Assembly (NCBI GenBank): GCA_964414425.1
Contig: CAYPWL010000010.1
Location: 20,861 to 84,860 of the forward strand
DNA length: 64,000 nucleotides
Source of the DNA: GYS-P2D sp964414425
Lineage (GTDB): Bacteria > Bacteroidota > Bacteroidia > Chitinophagales > Saprospiraceae
Direction of reading: 5' to 3'
The notes below the pieces were generated by a model. It saw only the letters and a list, made by a program, of their open reading frames with translations, searched no databases and was not told the DNA's origin. Of this stretch, positions 18,100 through 26,329 are shown piece after piece. The stretch's first letter is position 1. Each line of letters starts with the position of its first letter. Made by a program: the position numbers and the translations under genes.

Positions 18100-18300
18100 A
18101 TGTACATATACGAGTTTGTCAAAGTGGATCTAAAATCTGGATTTATGAAGTCGTCTCCAAAGGAAGACTATCACGTAGTGATTGATTCTTACGCCGCTGA
18201 TGGTTGGAGGTTTAATCAGATATTTGCTCCGGCTATAAGTGGCTATGGCGCAGCACCATATTTTGAACTCATCTTTGAAAAAGAGGTCGATACAGCTTAA
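18100..18300 (+). CDS. DUF4177-like small protein
   Basis: This is a 66-residue protein with the compact DUF4177 pattern: a YEFVKVDL strand, a helix with DSYAADGWRFNQIF, and a closing strand FELIFEKE. The function of DUF4177 is unknown. The M50-like protease gene starts 21 bases after its stop, so co-transcription is likely. Confidence 0.7.
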   Translation: MYIYEFVKVDLKSGFMKSSPKEDYHVVIDSYAADGWRFNQIFAPAISGYGAAPYFELIFEKEVDTA

Positions 18301-18321
18301 TCTTCTTTTGGTCAGCTAATT

Positions 18322-19509
18322 ATGGAACTGATACTTGGCATTTTAATAGCACTATTGGGACTCGGCTTAGTCATTGTGATTAAGTTGTCGACGACCTTCT
18401 TTCACGAGATGGGCCATGCCGTACCTGCGTTGATTTTTACGGACAAGCCCGTGAGTCTATATGTAGGCTCATATGGTGACATCTCCAACACCCTGCAGTT
18501 TAAGATCGGCAGGCTACAGCTCTATCTCAAGCCCAATATTATGGACTGGAAGATTGGCATGTGCCGGCATGAAGGAGATATCAATACCTCATGGAAAAGA
18601 GTATTGATTACTCTCGGCGGCCCAATAGCAAGCTTAATCGTCTCCATCCCCTTAGTTATCAATTATAGTAGTATTGCAACATCTGACTTCTTGGCGTTTT
18701 TTACCATCGTCTTTATAGGATCAGCATGCTATGACTTTCTGTCTAATATGCTACCCACCGGTACACCGATTAACATGCACGATGGCGAGGTGGCCTATAG
18801 TGATGGCTATGTATTATTAGCCCTGTGGAACAGGCGCTTTTCCTCAGCGGAGCAACAAGCACTGCAGCAAAAGTTTGATGATAAGCAGTATGAAGAAGTC
18901 ATCGCCATGGGATCGGAACTCATCACCAGTAAACCAAAAGTGAGATACCCATACCAATATGTCATTGAGTCTATGATCGAGACCAAGGAGTTCCATGGAG
19001 CTTTAGAAGTCTACGGTATCCTCAGTAACCATATAGAGCTCAAAGATTATGATCGCCTTGCCATAGGAGAGTTATACAAAGAATTAGGAAACTATAGTGA
19101 AGCGCTAAAGTATTTTGAGCAATATAGATATACCCATTATACGGATACTAATGTGCTCGGCCATATAGGGGCAGTACAAGTAGCATTAGGCAATCATAAG
19201 GAAGCCATCCATACACTAAGCAATCTATTGGAGATAGATCCCACAGCTATGAATGCTCGATGCCATCGAGCTCAAGCGCTCATCCATCAGAGGGAGTATG
19301 ATGATGCTATAGCCGATCTACAGATCGTACAACAGTATGATCCTAACAATCCCGATCTATACTTCAACTTAGGCTTAATCGATGAGCATAGTGGTGACTA
19401 CGATAGCGCAATTAGTAACTATAAGCAAGCGAAAGCACTCAACTGTACCCGCCATGGTCTTGATTATAAGATTGAGGATTTAAAGGAGCACATCATTAGA
19501 AGAAATTGA
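18322..19509 (+). CDS. M50-like membrane metalloprotease fused to TPR repeats
   Basis: This is a 395-residue protein. An N-terminal membrane segment carries a zinc-protease motif HEMGH (His28, Glu29, His32), followed by further hydrophobic segments (about 95-145) including LITLGGPIASLIVSI, which resembles the M50/site-2-protease core. The second acidic metal ligand may lie in the NMLPTGTPINMHDGE region near residue 150. From about 190 to the end are at least four TPR units such as SEALKYFEQYRYTHYTD and YDDAIADLQIVQQYDPNN. An M50 core with a cytosolic TPR tail suggests a protease that recognises a protein partner. Substrate and pathway are unknown. Confidence 0.75.
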   Translation: MELILGILIALLGLGLVIVIKLSTTFFHEMGHAVPALIFTDKPVSLYVGSYGDISNTLQFKIGRLQLYLKPNIMDWKIGMCRHEGDINTSWKRVLITLGGPIASLIVSIPLVINYSSIATSDFLAFFTIVFIGSACYDFLSNMLPTGTPINMHDGEVAYSDGYVLLALWNRRFSSAEQQALQQKFDDKQYEEVIAMGSELITSKPKVRYPYQYVIESMIETKEFHGALEVYGILSNHIELKDYDRLAIGELYKELGNYSEALKYFEQYRYTHYTDTNVLGHIGAVQVALGNHKEAIHTLSNLLEIDPTAMNARCHRAQALIHQREYDDAIADLQIVQQYDPNNPDLYFNLGLIDEHSGDYDSAISNYKQAKALNCTRHGLDYKIEDLKEHIIRRN

Positions 19510-19647
19510 AATAGCTCTCTCTTCTTCACTGCTGGAAAAGTGTTTTTACCGCTGTAGGAAAAGTATCTTTTCCGGTCTATATCTATTGAGACCGGAAAGA
19601 AGGAAACTGTGTTTCCGACTTATATCAATGAGTCAAACAACAGTACT
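19510..19647. repeat. Cluster of GGAAA/TTTCC hairpins
   Basis: Several inverted repeats built from the same GGAAA and TTTCC words follow each other: GGAAAAG-TAT-CTTTTCC near 19558-19574, TTTCCGGTCT (19569-19578) with AGACCGGAAA (19589-19598), and GGAAAC-TGT-GTTTCC (19602-19616). A degenerate version precedes them near 19533-19550. Some overlap, so alternative structures are possible. No gene is seen in this part of the spacer. It may be the 3' end of the protease transcript or the leader of the His-rich frame that follows. Confidence 0.45.
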
Positions 19648-19758
19648 ATGACCTTATATGAACACTACGCTCATGCAGACCACCATCATCATAGTCAACT
19701 ATTTTTTGATTATGAGGTCGGAGATATCAGATCAAGTAGTCATAGTCATCAGCACTAA
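19648..19758 (+). CDS. Histidine-rich microprotein (putative)
   Basis: This 36-residue open frame starts at the ATG at 19648 and ends TAA at 19756-19758. Nine residues are histidine, including the run DHHHHS and the end SSSHSHQH. Such peptides can bind Zn, Ni or Cu. No clear ribosome site is seen, but that is normal in this phylum. It lies between the protease gene and a small membrane protein gene. It may also be a chance frame; the concentration of histidines is the only positive evidence. Confidence 0.35.
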   Translation: MTLYEHYAHADHHHHSQLFFDYEVGDIRSSSHSHQH

Positions 19759-19850
19759 TTTTCTTATCATTATGTATTCACCGCATTTAGTGGTTCGATC
19801 GAATGGAGTCAATTGCTGAGAGCTGGATGCCGCTAATGACTATATGAATT

Positions 19851-20345
19851 ATGGAGAAAAAAAAGCCCAAGAATTATATCTTAATCAAGCTGATTTTTTT
19901 GGTCGTTTTGATCTGGGCCTTGTCAGCTTGGCTGATTATGTTCTTTGTGTCAGAGTGGTCAGAGCGAGGCACATTCGGAGACTTGTTTGGTGCTGTCAAC
20001 GCATTGTTTTCAGGTTTAGCCTTTGCAGTATTGATCTATACGATCATTCTTCAACGAGAGGAAATCAAAGAAAATAGACGGGAGATCGTGCTTAATCGGA
20101 AAGAGCTTCAAAAGAGTGGTAAAATTCAGCTCAAATCTCAAGAGGTTCTCATACGCCAGGTAGAGCAAACACACTTAAGCGCTAAAATGAATGCTATGAG
20201 GACCATCGTGGATTATTATAACAATCAGATATCAAATCCTAAGAGTTCAGAAGAAGTAGTTGAAATGGCTAAACGGAAAAGAAAACATATCATCACACAA
20301 ATCGATGAGTTAATTGATGGTTTGAATGATTCTGATGTAGAATAG
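19851..20345 (+). CDS. Membrane protein with two helices and a cytosolic coiled coil
   Basis: This is a 164-residue protein. Two membrane segments (about 11-33 and 49-67) are joined by the conserved-looking loop RGTFGDLFGAVNALFSGLAFA. It continues into a charged helix (QREEIKENRREIVLNRKEL) and further helical, probably coiled-coil, sequence. Proteins with this FGDLFGAVNALFSGLAFA signature are widespread and often found in accessory or defence-rich regions, but no function is established that I know of. The gene ends eight bases before the HigB remnant. Confidence 0.65.
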   Translation: MEKKKPKNYILIKLIFLVVLIWALSAWLIMFFVSEWSERGTFGDLFGAVNALFSGLAFAVLIYTIILQREEIKENRREIVLNRKELQKSGKIQLKSQEVLIRQVEQTHLSAKMNAMRTIVDYYNNQISNPKSSEEVVEMAKRKRKHIITQIDELIDGLNDSDVE

Positions 20346-20353
20346 GACATTAG

Positions 20354-20443
20354 GAAGGTTCATGTATTCTATTCATTAAGTTAATAGGAGCTCATAAAGA
20401 ATACGATAGAATTGATGTCTGTAAGGTTGATATGTTCAAGTAA
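20354..20443 (+). pseudogene. C-terminal stump of a HigB-type toxin
   Basis: Twenty-nine codons are open after a stop at 20351: CILFIKLIGAHKEYDRIDV, then CKVDMFK and stop. This matches the end of HigB mRNA-interferase toxins, where a strand is followed by GTHxEYDxID. The stop TAA (20441-20443) overlaps the ATG of the HigA-like gene, the translational coupling expected in higBA. The first two thirds of the toxin are gone, and the upstream membrane-protein gene ends eight bases before the stump. Confidence 0.7.
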
Positions 20444-20844
20444 TGGATATGAAGTACAAGAGAATCAGATCAAAAGAGCAGTACAACGAGTACTGTAATC
20501 TTTATGAGGGGTTTATGTTCGATAAAAATGATAATTATGAGGATGAGATAGACCTTCTGGAGCTTCTCATTAAAGACTATGATAGCAGAATGATCGAGTG
20601 GTATTGGAATTCCGCAGATATGGACCCAGTGGAGCTTTTAGAAAGCCTAATTGCTCAACATGAACTTACCAAAGCTGAATTAGCTCGCCAAGTAGATGTA
20701 TCCCGACAACTCATCACCGAGATTTTAAACTACAAGAGGAATATAAGTAAGAAGATGATTGCCAAGTTGAGTGAGAGATTCAAAATGCAGCCAATTGCTT
20801 TTAGCTGTGAGTATAATTTAAGGAATAATCCTAAAGCAGCTTAA
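20443..20844 (+). CDS. HigA-like antitoxin with XRE helix-turn-helix
   Basis: This is a 133-residue protein. The C-terminal half (about residues 65-120) is an XRE-type helix-turn-helix: LIAQHELTKAELARQVDVS, then RQLITEILNYKRNISKKM. The N-terminal helical part with EDEIDLLELLIKDYD is typical of the larger HigA antitoxins. It would bind its own promoter and neutralise HigB. The toxin upstream survives only as a 29-codon stump, so this is an orphan antitoxin, possibly kept as an anti-addiction module or simply not yet lost. Confidence 0.85.
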   Translation: MDMKYKRIRSKEQYNEYCNLYEGFMFDKNDNYEDEIDLLELLIKDYDSRMIEWYWNSADMDPVELLESLIAQHELTKAELARQVDVSRQLITEILNYKRNISKKMIAKLSERFKMQPIAFSCEYNLRNNPKAA

Positions 20845-20877
20845 ACTCAGTTAATTACACGAGTGAGGAACATCAAT

Positions 20878-21258
20878 ATGGAGCATCAGCACAAAGAAAT
20901 CGTCGAGCATTATGTCAGATCTTACAACGATTTTGATATTGCAGGAATGACTAAAAACTTAGCTGAGCATGTTGTCTTCGAAAACATGTCTAACGGCACG
21001 GTTGACCTGAGAACCGAAGGGTTAGCAGCATTCAAAGAGCAAGCAGAGGCAGCTAAGAGCTACTTTACCCATAGGCAGCAGACTATTGAGTCTTGGGATA
21101 TCAGTGATTCAATGATATCGATTGCCATCTCTTATCAAGCTATCTTGGCGATAGATTTCCCGAATGGAATGAAGGTCGGAGATACATTATCGTTGACGGG
21201 AACATCAACTTTCGAGTTTGAGAATAGTCAGATTGTCCGAATCACAGATAAGAGCTAA
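20878..21258 (+). CDS. NTF2/SnoaL-like protein
   Basis: This is a 126-residue single-domain protein of the NTF2-like (SnoaL) superfamily: EIVEHYVRSYNDFDIAGM opens the helical part, VVFENMSNGT and TSTFEFENSQIVRITDKS are the sheet strands. I chose the ATG at 20878 because GAGGA lies eight bases upstream; a GTG at 20863 would add five residues. Members include small isomerases and many proteins of unknown function. It sits between the antitoxin and a DUF1801 gene on the same strand. Confidence 0.75.
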   Translation: MEHQHKEIVEHYVRSYNDFDIAGMTKNLAEHVVFENMSNGTVDLRTEGLAAFKEQAEAAKSYFTHRQQTIESWDISDSMISIAISYQAILAIDFPNGMKVGDTLSLTGTSTFEFENSQIVRITDKS

Positions 21259-21270
21259 CTTCAATGCATT

Positions 21271-21708
21271 ATGGCAAAGAACAAAACCGTAGAGACAGAG
21301 GTAGATGTCTATGACTTCTTAGACTCCTATGTTGAGAAAGAGCAAAAGAAGGCCGATAGTCTGGAACTCATCAAGCTGATGAGTGACTGGACCGGGTACG
21401 AGCCGAAGATGTGGGGTCCTACCATCATTGGGTTTGACAGCTACCACTATGTATATGCCAGTGGCCATGAGGGAGATGCACCCATATTGGGATTCTCTCC
21501 ACGCAAGGCGCACTTTTCCCTATATATCTATTCTAAGACAGATAAGAGCGAAGCGCTCCTTGAGGACTTTGGCAAGTTCAAAATGGGCAAGGCCTGCATC
21601 TACATCAGGAAGCTCGCTGATATTGATATCAGCATATTAGAACAGCTCTGCAAGGAGACTATCAAGTATCTCAAAGAGCATCACTTATGCTCTGCTTGCA
21701 GAAAGTAA
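21271..21708 (+). CDS. DUF1801 protein
   Basis: This is a 145-residue cytosolic protein matching the DUF1801 (YdhG-like) fold: DSLELIKLMSDWTGYEPKMW, then GPTIIGFDSYHYVY, RKAHFSLYIY and KACIYIRKLADIDISIL. The biochemical role of the family is not established. The gene begins 12 bases after the NTF2-like gene and converges on the minus-strand lipoprotein gene. Confidence 0.85.
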   Translation: MAKNKTVETEVDVYDFLDSYVEKEQKKADSLELIKLMSDWTGYEPKMWGPTIIGFDSYHYVYASGHEGDAPILGFSPRKAHFSLYIYSKTDKSEALLEDFGKFKMGKACIYIRKLADIDISILEQLCKETIKYLKEHHLCSACRK

Positions 21709-21734
21709 GTTATCGATAAGTAGAGGGTAGGTGA

Positions 21735-22502
21735 TTACTCTACCACCTCAGCGCCCTCAGTCATGGCGAAGGTGCTTGCCGGCAAGGCCGTCTGGCTCAA
21801 CTTGATATTAACAAACTCTCGTCTGTTGCGCTCTGCCACAGGCAGATTCTCCTCAAGCGTGTACCATGCTATAGACTTCGGTAACTTAAGTCCATTGAGC
21901 GTCTGCCAGTCATCATAGCGTATCCACTTAACAGCCGTAGATGTCTCCTGAGAGCGGAACGTGACTGTATATCCCAACCACTCCATCTGATGGGTCTCCG
22001 CATCGTAGTGGATGAAGTATTCATCTTTAGGGCTGATGCCGATACCATCATCATATGATATACGGATACCCGGATAGCTCACCCCGTCAAAGATCAAGTC
22101 ATCTGCAGTATCATAGTTAACGCCGGGATCTGCCACGACAAATGGCATCGCATAGAAGTAGAAGATCAAGTTTTTGTAAAACTTGACATTGCCTTGGTAG
22201 CTGGTGTCCGCCTCAAGCCAATAGTTAGTGCCATCGTAGCCACTGATGAAGTCTGCACCTTCGATGCGTTCATTTCTATTGTTGAGGTCGATGATTTGCT
22301 CTTCATTTTTTTCTTCCTTGACGATCTCATAGGATAGTGATTGCATCTTAGCCCATTGATCAACACCTCCGTGTGCATCAAATACCTTAGTAATAGATGC
22401 TGGATATGTAGGCATCTCCTTAACTGTTGCTGCTGGCTCGGCTGTTTTTTGCTGACAAGATCCAAGAGATAAGATCAACAGTAGGTAGAATAAATTTTTC
22501 AT
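21735..22502 (-). CDS. DUF6503-like lipoprotein
   Basis: This is a 255-residue lipoprotein starting at the ATG at 22502, where the lipobox LSLGSC (Cys at about 16) falls at the right distance; the longer open frame lacks a signal. The rest is beta-rich with DAHGGVDQWAKMQSLSYEI near the start, a pattern common to Bacteroidota lipoproteins that resemble the LolA/LppX outer-membrane lipid-carrier fold. Function is unknown. It lies downstream of the propionate operon on the same strand but about 150 bases away. Confidence 0.7.
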   Translation of the reverse strand: MKNLFYLLLILSLGSCQQKTAEPAATVKEMPTYPASITKVFDAHGGVDQWAKMQSLSYEIVKEEKNEEQIIDLNNRNERIEGADFISGYDGTNYWLEADTSYQGNVKFYKNLIFYFYAMPFVVADPGVNYDTADDLIFDGVSYPGIRISYDDGIGISPKDEYFIHYDAETHQMEWLGYTVTFRSQETSTAVKWIRYDDWQTLNGLKLPKSIAWYTLEENLPVAERNRREFVNIKLSQTALPASTFAMTEGAEVVE

Positions 22503-22658
22503 GTGGTGGTGATTATATATTAGTGTAACTATCACTGATAGTATGCTTAACTCAGTAAGCAACTACAGTGTTCGAATATCATAGGTATATTTTGGCTCTA
22601 TAGGTGATATTGAAACGCTCGTCACTCGATACTCGTCTCCTCGCTACTTCAATTTCGC

Positions 22659-24200
22659 CTAAAGCGGAATATTCCCATGCTTTTTCTTCGGCAGAGACAC
22701 TCGCTTATTCTTGAGCATATGAAATGCCTTAATCAGCTTGCGCCGAGTATCCTTCGGATAGATGACTTCATCGATAAAACCTCGCTGTGCCGCTCGATAG
22801 GGATTTGCAAATTTTGCCCCGTACTCGGCTTCCTTTTCTGCGAGTGTCTTAGCAGGGTCATCGGATGCAGCGATCTCTCGCTTGAAGATGATCTCACTTG
22901 CTCCCTTGGCACCCATAACGGCGATCTCGGCTGTCGGCCATGCAAAGTTCATATCTGCACCGATGTGCTTAGAGTTCATCACATCATACGCTCCACCATA
23001 GGCTTTACGAGTGATGCAGGTCACCTTAGGTACAGTAGCTTCACTCAACGCATAGAGGAGCTTAGCACCATTCGTGATGATGCCGTTCCACTCTTGATCG
23101 GTACCCGGTAGGAATCCAGGCACATCTACAAGTACCAGTAGCGGGATATTAAAGCAATCACAGAAGCGGGTAAACCTTGCTGCCTTACGTGAGCTCTCCA
23201 CGTCTAAGACACCTGCAAGGCTATTCGGTTGATTGGCAACTATACCCACACTCATACCTGCAATGCGGCAGTGTCCAACTACGATATTCTCAGCATAATC
23301 TTGATGCACCTCAAAGAAGGTTTCTTCATCCACGATTCCTCTGATAACATCACGCATATCATAGGGTTGATTTGCATTTTCGGGTACGATGGCCTCAAGT
23401 GACTCTCGGAGTTCGTCCTCAAGATCATATGGGAGATCCTCAGGCTGCTCCTCACAATTTTGCGGGATATAGCTGAGGAGTTGTTTTACTTTATTGATAC
23501 AGTCGAGATCATTGAATGCTGTCATATGAGTTACACCAGACTTGGTCGCATGTGTCGAAGCACCACCGAGTTCTTCTGAGGTCACTTCTTCATTGGTGAC
23601 AGTCTTAACGACATTAGGACCAGTGACGAACATATAACTCGTCTGCTCTACCATTATGATGAAGTCTGTCATAGCAGGAGAATACACTGCACCGCCAGCA
23701 CAGGGGCCCATGATCGCAGAGATCTGTGGGACTACACCAGAGGCTTGCACATTGCGGTAGAATATATCCGCATATCCACCTAATGACTTCACACCCTCTT
23801 GGATACGAGCACCACCTGAGTCATTGAGACCTATGATCGGCGCACCCACTTTCATGGCGAGATCCATGATCTTACAGATCTTTTCGGCATGCGTCTCAGA
23901 GAGTGCACCACCGAATACGGTAAAGTCTTGCGCATAAACATAGATCAGTCGACCTGCTACTGTGCCATAGCCTGTGACGACACCATCACCTAAGAAGACT
24001 TGCTTATCCATACCGAAGTCCTTCGTGCGATGCGTCTTAAAGGCATCGATCTCTTCAAACGATCCAGTATCTAATAGGAAGTGTATCCGCTCACGAGCGG
24101 TCATCTTGCCTTTAGCATGTTGCTTGTCGATACGAGCTTGACCGCCACCGATTTTGCTCTCGTCAATCTTTCGTTGTAGTATATCTTGTTTCTCGCTCAT
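22659..24200 (-). CDS. pccB: Propionyl-CoA carboxylase carboxyltransferase subunit
   Basis: This is a 513-residue acyl-CoA carboxylase beta subunit with two crotonase-like halves. Visible are KMTARERIHFLLDTGSFEE, the oxyanion regions GGARIQEGVKSLGGYAD and GPCAGGAVYSPAMTDF, and in the second half VDVPGFLPGTDQEWNGII with AYGGAYDVMNSK. It transfers carboxyl from biotin to propionyl-CoA to give methylmalonyl-CoA. Its ATG overlaps the mutase stop by four bases (ATGA), so it is the last gene of the operon. Specificity for propionyl-CoA is inferred from the adjacent mutase. Confidence 0.93.
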   Translation of the reverse strand: MSEKQDILQRKIDESKIGGGQARIDKQHAKGKMTARERIHFLLDTGSFEEIDAFKTHRTKDFGMDKQVFLGDGVVTGYGTVAGRLIYVYAQDFTVFGGALSETHAEKICKIMDLAMKVGAPIIGLNDSGGARIQEGVKSLGGYADIFYRNVQASGVVPQISAIMGPCAGGAVYSPAMTDFIIMVEQTSYMFVTGPNVVKTVTNEEVTSEELGGASTHATKSGVTHMTAFNDLDCINKVKQLLSYIPQNCEEQPEDLPYDLEDELRESLEAIVPENANQPYDMRDVIRGIVDEETFFEVHQDYAENIVVGHCRIAGMSVGIVANQPNSLAGVLDVESSRKAARFTRFCDCFNIPLLVLVDVPGFLPGTDQEWNGIITNGAKLLYALSEATVPKVTCITRKAYGGAYDVMNSKHIGADMNFAWPTAEIAVMGAKGASEIIFKREIAASDDPAKTLAEKEAEYGAKFANPYRAAQRGFIDEVIYPKDTRRKLIKAFHMLKNKRVSLPKKKHGNIPL

Positions 24201-26329
24201 TTTTTGAAGTAGTCTATCATTATGGATAAAATCTCTGCCGCAGCTTTTGATATCACAGTTCCTGGTCCAAATACACCCGCTACACCAGCATCAAAGAGAA
24301 AATCGTAGTCTTGAGGTGGGATCACTCCACCTGCAATCACCAGGATGTCGGGCCGCCCTAATTCCTTAAGCGTCTCGATGACCTGAGGGATCAGCGTCTT
24401 ATGTCCTGCTGCCAGTGATGAAATTCCTAATATATGTACATCATTGATAGCTGCTTGCTTAGCCGCTTCTGCTGGAGTCTGAAAGAGTGGTCCTATGTCC
24501 ACATCAAAACCAATATCGGCAAATGAGGTAGCAATAACTTTTGCACCACGATCATGTCCATCTTGACCCAGCTTAGCAACCATGATACGAGGTCTGCGAC
24601 CTACTTTCTTGGCGAAACGGTCGGATAACTCTTGTGCTTTTTTGAAATCTTCATTCATAGCGATTTCTCGATGATACACTCCTGATATAGTCTTGTTAGT
24701 CGCTTGATACCTCCCAAAGCTATCCTCTAACGCATCCGATATCTCTCCTAAGGTTGCACGAGCCCGGGCTGCTTCTACTGCCAGATGGAGTAGGTTGCTG
24801 TCTTTGCTCTTAGCACCAGCAGATAGGGCTTCTAAGGCTTCTTTTACTCGGTTCGTGTCTCTACTTGCTTTCACTGCATTGATACGAGCGATCTGTGACT
24901 CTCTCACCGCTGTATTGTCGATATCTCTAACCTCTATATTGATATCCTCAGTACTCTGAAAGATATTGACACCGACGATTTTATCAACTGCGCTATCGAT
25001 GCGTGCTTGCTTTCGTGCCGCAGCTTCTTCGATTCTCATCTTGGGTAGGCCATTCTCAATAGCTTTAGCCATCCCACCCAGTTCTTCGACCTCTTCGATC
25101 AATTGCCATGCTTTGGTGATGATCTGATCAGTGAGGTATTCTACATAGTAACTACCTCCCCAAGGGTCGACAGCTGTAGTGATGTGAGTCTCCTGCTGTA
25201 TATATTTTTGTGTGTCTCTGGCGATCTTGGCGCTAAAGTCCGTAGGTAATGCAAGGGCCTCGTCGAGAGAGTTAGTATGCAGCGATTGCGTCCCGCCAAA
25301 TACTGCCGAGAGTGCCTCAATAGTTGTCCGAGCGATGTTATTAAATGGCTCCTGTGCTGTCAAGCTCCATCCTGAAGTTTGGCAATGCGTACGTAGTGCC
25401 ATTGACTTTGGATTCTGCGGATCGAACTCACTGACGATCTTGGCCCATAGCACTCGTGCTGCTCTCATCTTGGCTATCTCCATGAAGTGATTCATGCCGA
25501 TGCCCCAGAAAAAAGACAATCGTGGAGCAAAGTCATCTATTTTCAATCCTGCCTTGAGTCCTGATCGGATATATTCTAATCCATCCGCAAGCGTATAGGC
25601 CAGCTCAACATGTGCAGGTGCTCCCGCCTCGTGCATATGATATCCAGAGATACTGATAGAGTTAAATTTTGGCATATGCTGTGAGGTATACTCAAATATG
25701 TCCGCAATGATCTTCATCGAGGGCTGAGGCGGATAGATATAAGTATTCCGCACCATGAATTCCTTTAAGATGTCGTTTTGTATGGTGCCTTTGAGATCTT
25801 GAGGTGCTACTCCTTGTTCTTCTGCTGCGACGATATAAAATGCCATAATGGGTATCACGGCACCATTCATGGTCATCGACACAGACATCTTATCCAGTGG
25901 TATTTGGTCGAAGAGAATTTTCATATCCTCAACACTGTCTATGGCTACGCCAGCCTTACCGACATCACCCACTACCCGCGGATGATCAGAGTCATAACCT
26001 CGATGTGTCGCGAGGTCAAAAGCTACAGAGAGTCCCTTCTGTCCTTGTGCGAGATTCTTCCTGTAGAATGCATTGCTTTCTTCCGCCGTACTGAAGCCTG
26101 CATATTGACGGATTGTCCAAGGTCGGACTGCATACATACTACTATATGGCCCCCGAAGATTGGGTGCTATGCCTGCTACGTAGCCCAAGTGATTGAAGGA
26201 TTCTAGAACAGCAGCGGTATAGTGAGACTTAATAGTAATACCCTCCGCAGTATCGTAAGACTGAGCGTCGTCCGGTGCCGTCCGTTGGCTGGGAGATTTA
26301 TAGGCTATGTTGCTGAAATCTGGTGCCAC
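24197..26329 (-). CDS. mutB: Methylmalonyl-CoA mutase, large (catalytic) subunit
   Basis: This is a 710-residue full-length mutase: an N-terminal TIM barrel (GLSVAFDLATHRGYDSDHPR and the ISGYHMHEAGAPAHVELAY region) and a C-terminal B12-binding domain with the DGHDRGAK motif and GISSLAAGHKTL. It interconverts L-methylmalonyl-CoA and succinyl-CoA using adenosylcobalamin. The start is a GTG whose G is shared with the stop of the upstream dehydrogenase gene. It belongs to a seven-gene overlapping operon with the carboxylase subunits. Confidence 0.95.
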   Translation of the reverse strand: MAPDFSNIAYKSPSQRTAPDDAQSYDTAEGITIKSHYTAAVLESFNHLGYVAGIAPNLRGPYSSMYAVRPWTIRQYAGFSTAEESNAFYRKNLAQGQKGLSVAFDLATHRGYDSDHPRVVGDVGKAGVAIDSVEDMKILFDQIPLDKMSVSMTMNGAVIPIMAFYIVAAEEQGVAPQDLKGTIQNDILKEFMVRNTYIYPPQPSMKIIADIFEYTSQHMPKFNSISISGYHMHEAGAPAHVELAYTLADGLEYIRSGLKAGLKIDDFAPRLSFFWGIGMNHFMEIAKMRAARVLWAKIVSEFDPQNPKSMALRTHCQTSGWSLTAQEPFNNIARTTIEALSAVFGGTQSLHTNSLDEALALPTDFSAKIARDTQKYIQQETHITTAVDPWGGSYYVEYLTDQIITKAWQLIEEVEELGGMAKAIENGLPKMRIEEAAARKQARIDSAVDKIVGVNIFQSTEDINIEVRDIDNTAVRESQIARINAVKASRDTNRVKEALEALSAGAKSKDSNLLHLAVEAARARATLGEISDALEDSFGRYQATNKTISGVYHREIAMNEDFKKAQELSDRFAKKVGRRPRIMVAKLGQDGHDRGAKVIATSFADIGFDVDIGPLFQTPAEAAKQAAINDVHILGISSLAAGHKTLIPQVIETLKELGRPDILVIAGGVIPPQDYDFLFDAGVAGVFGPGTVISKAAAEILSIMIDYFKK

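Noticed and set aside
22677..23111. A 144-codon plus-strand frame opposite pccB, and a similar 142-codon frame opposite mutB at 25778-26206
   Set aside because: Both lie wholly inside well-identified genes on the other strand, and the translations have no domain.
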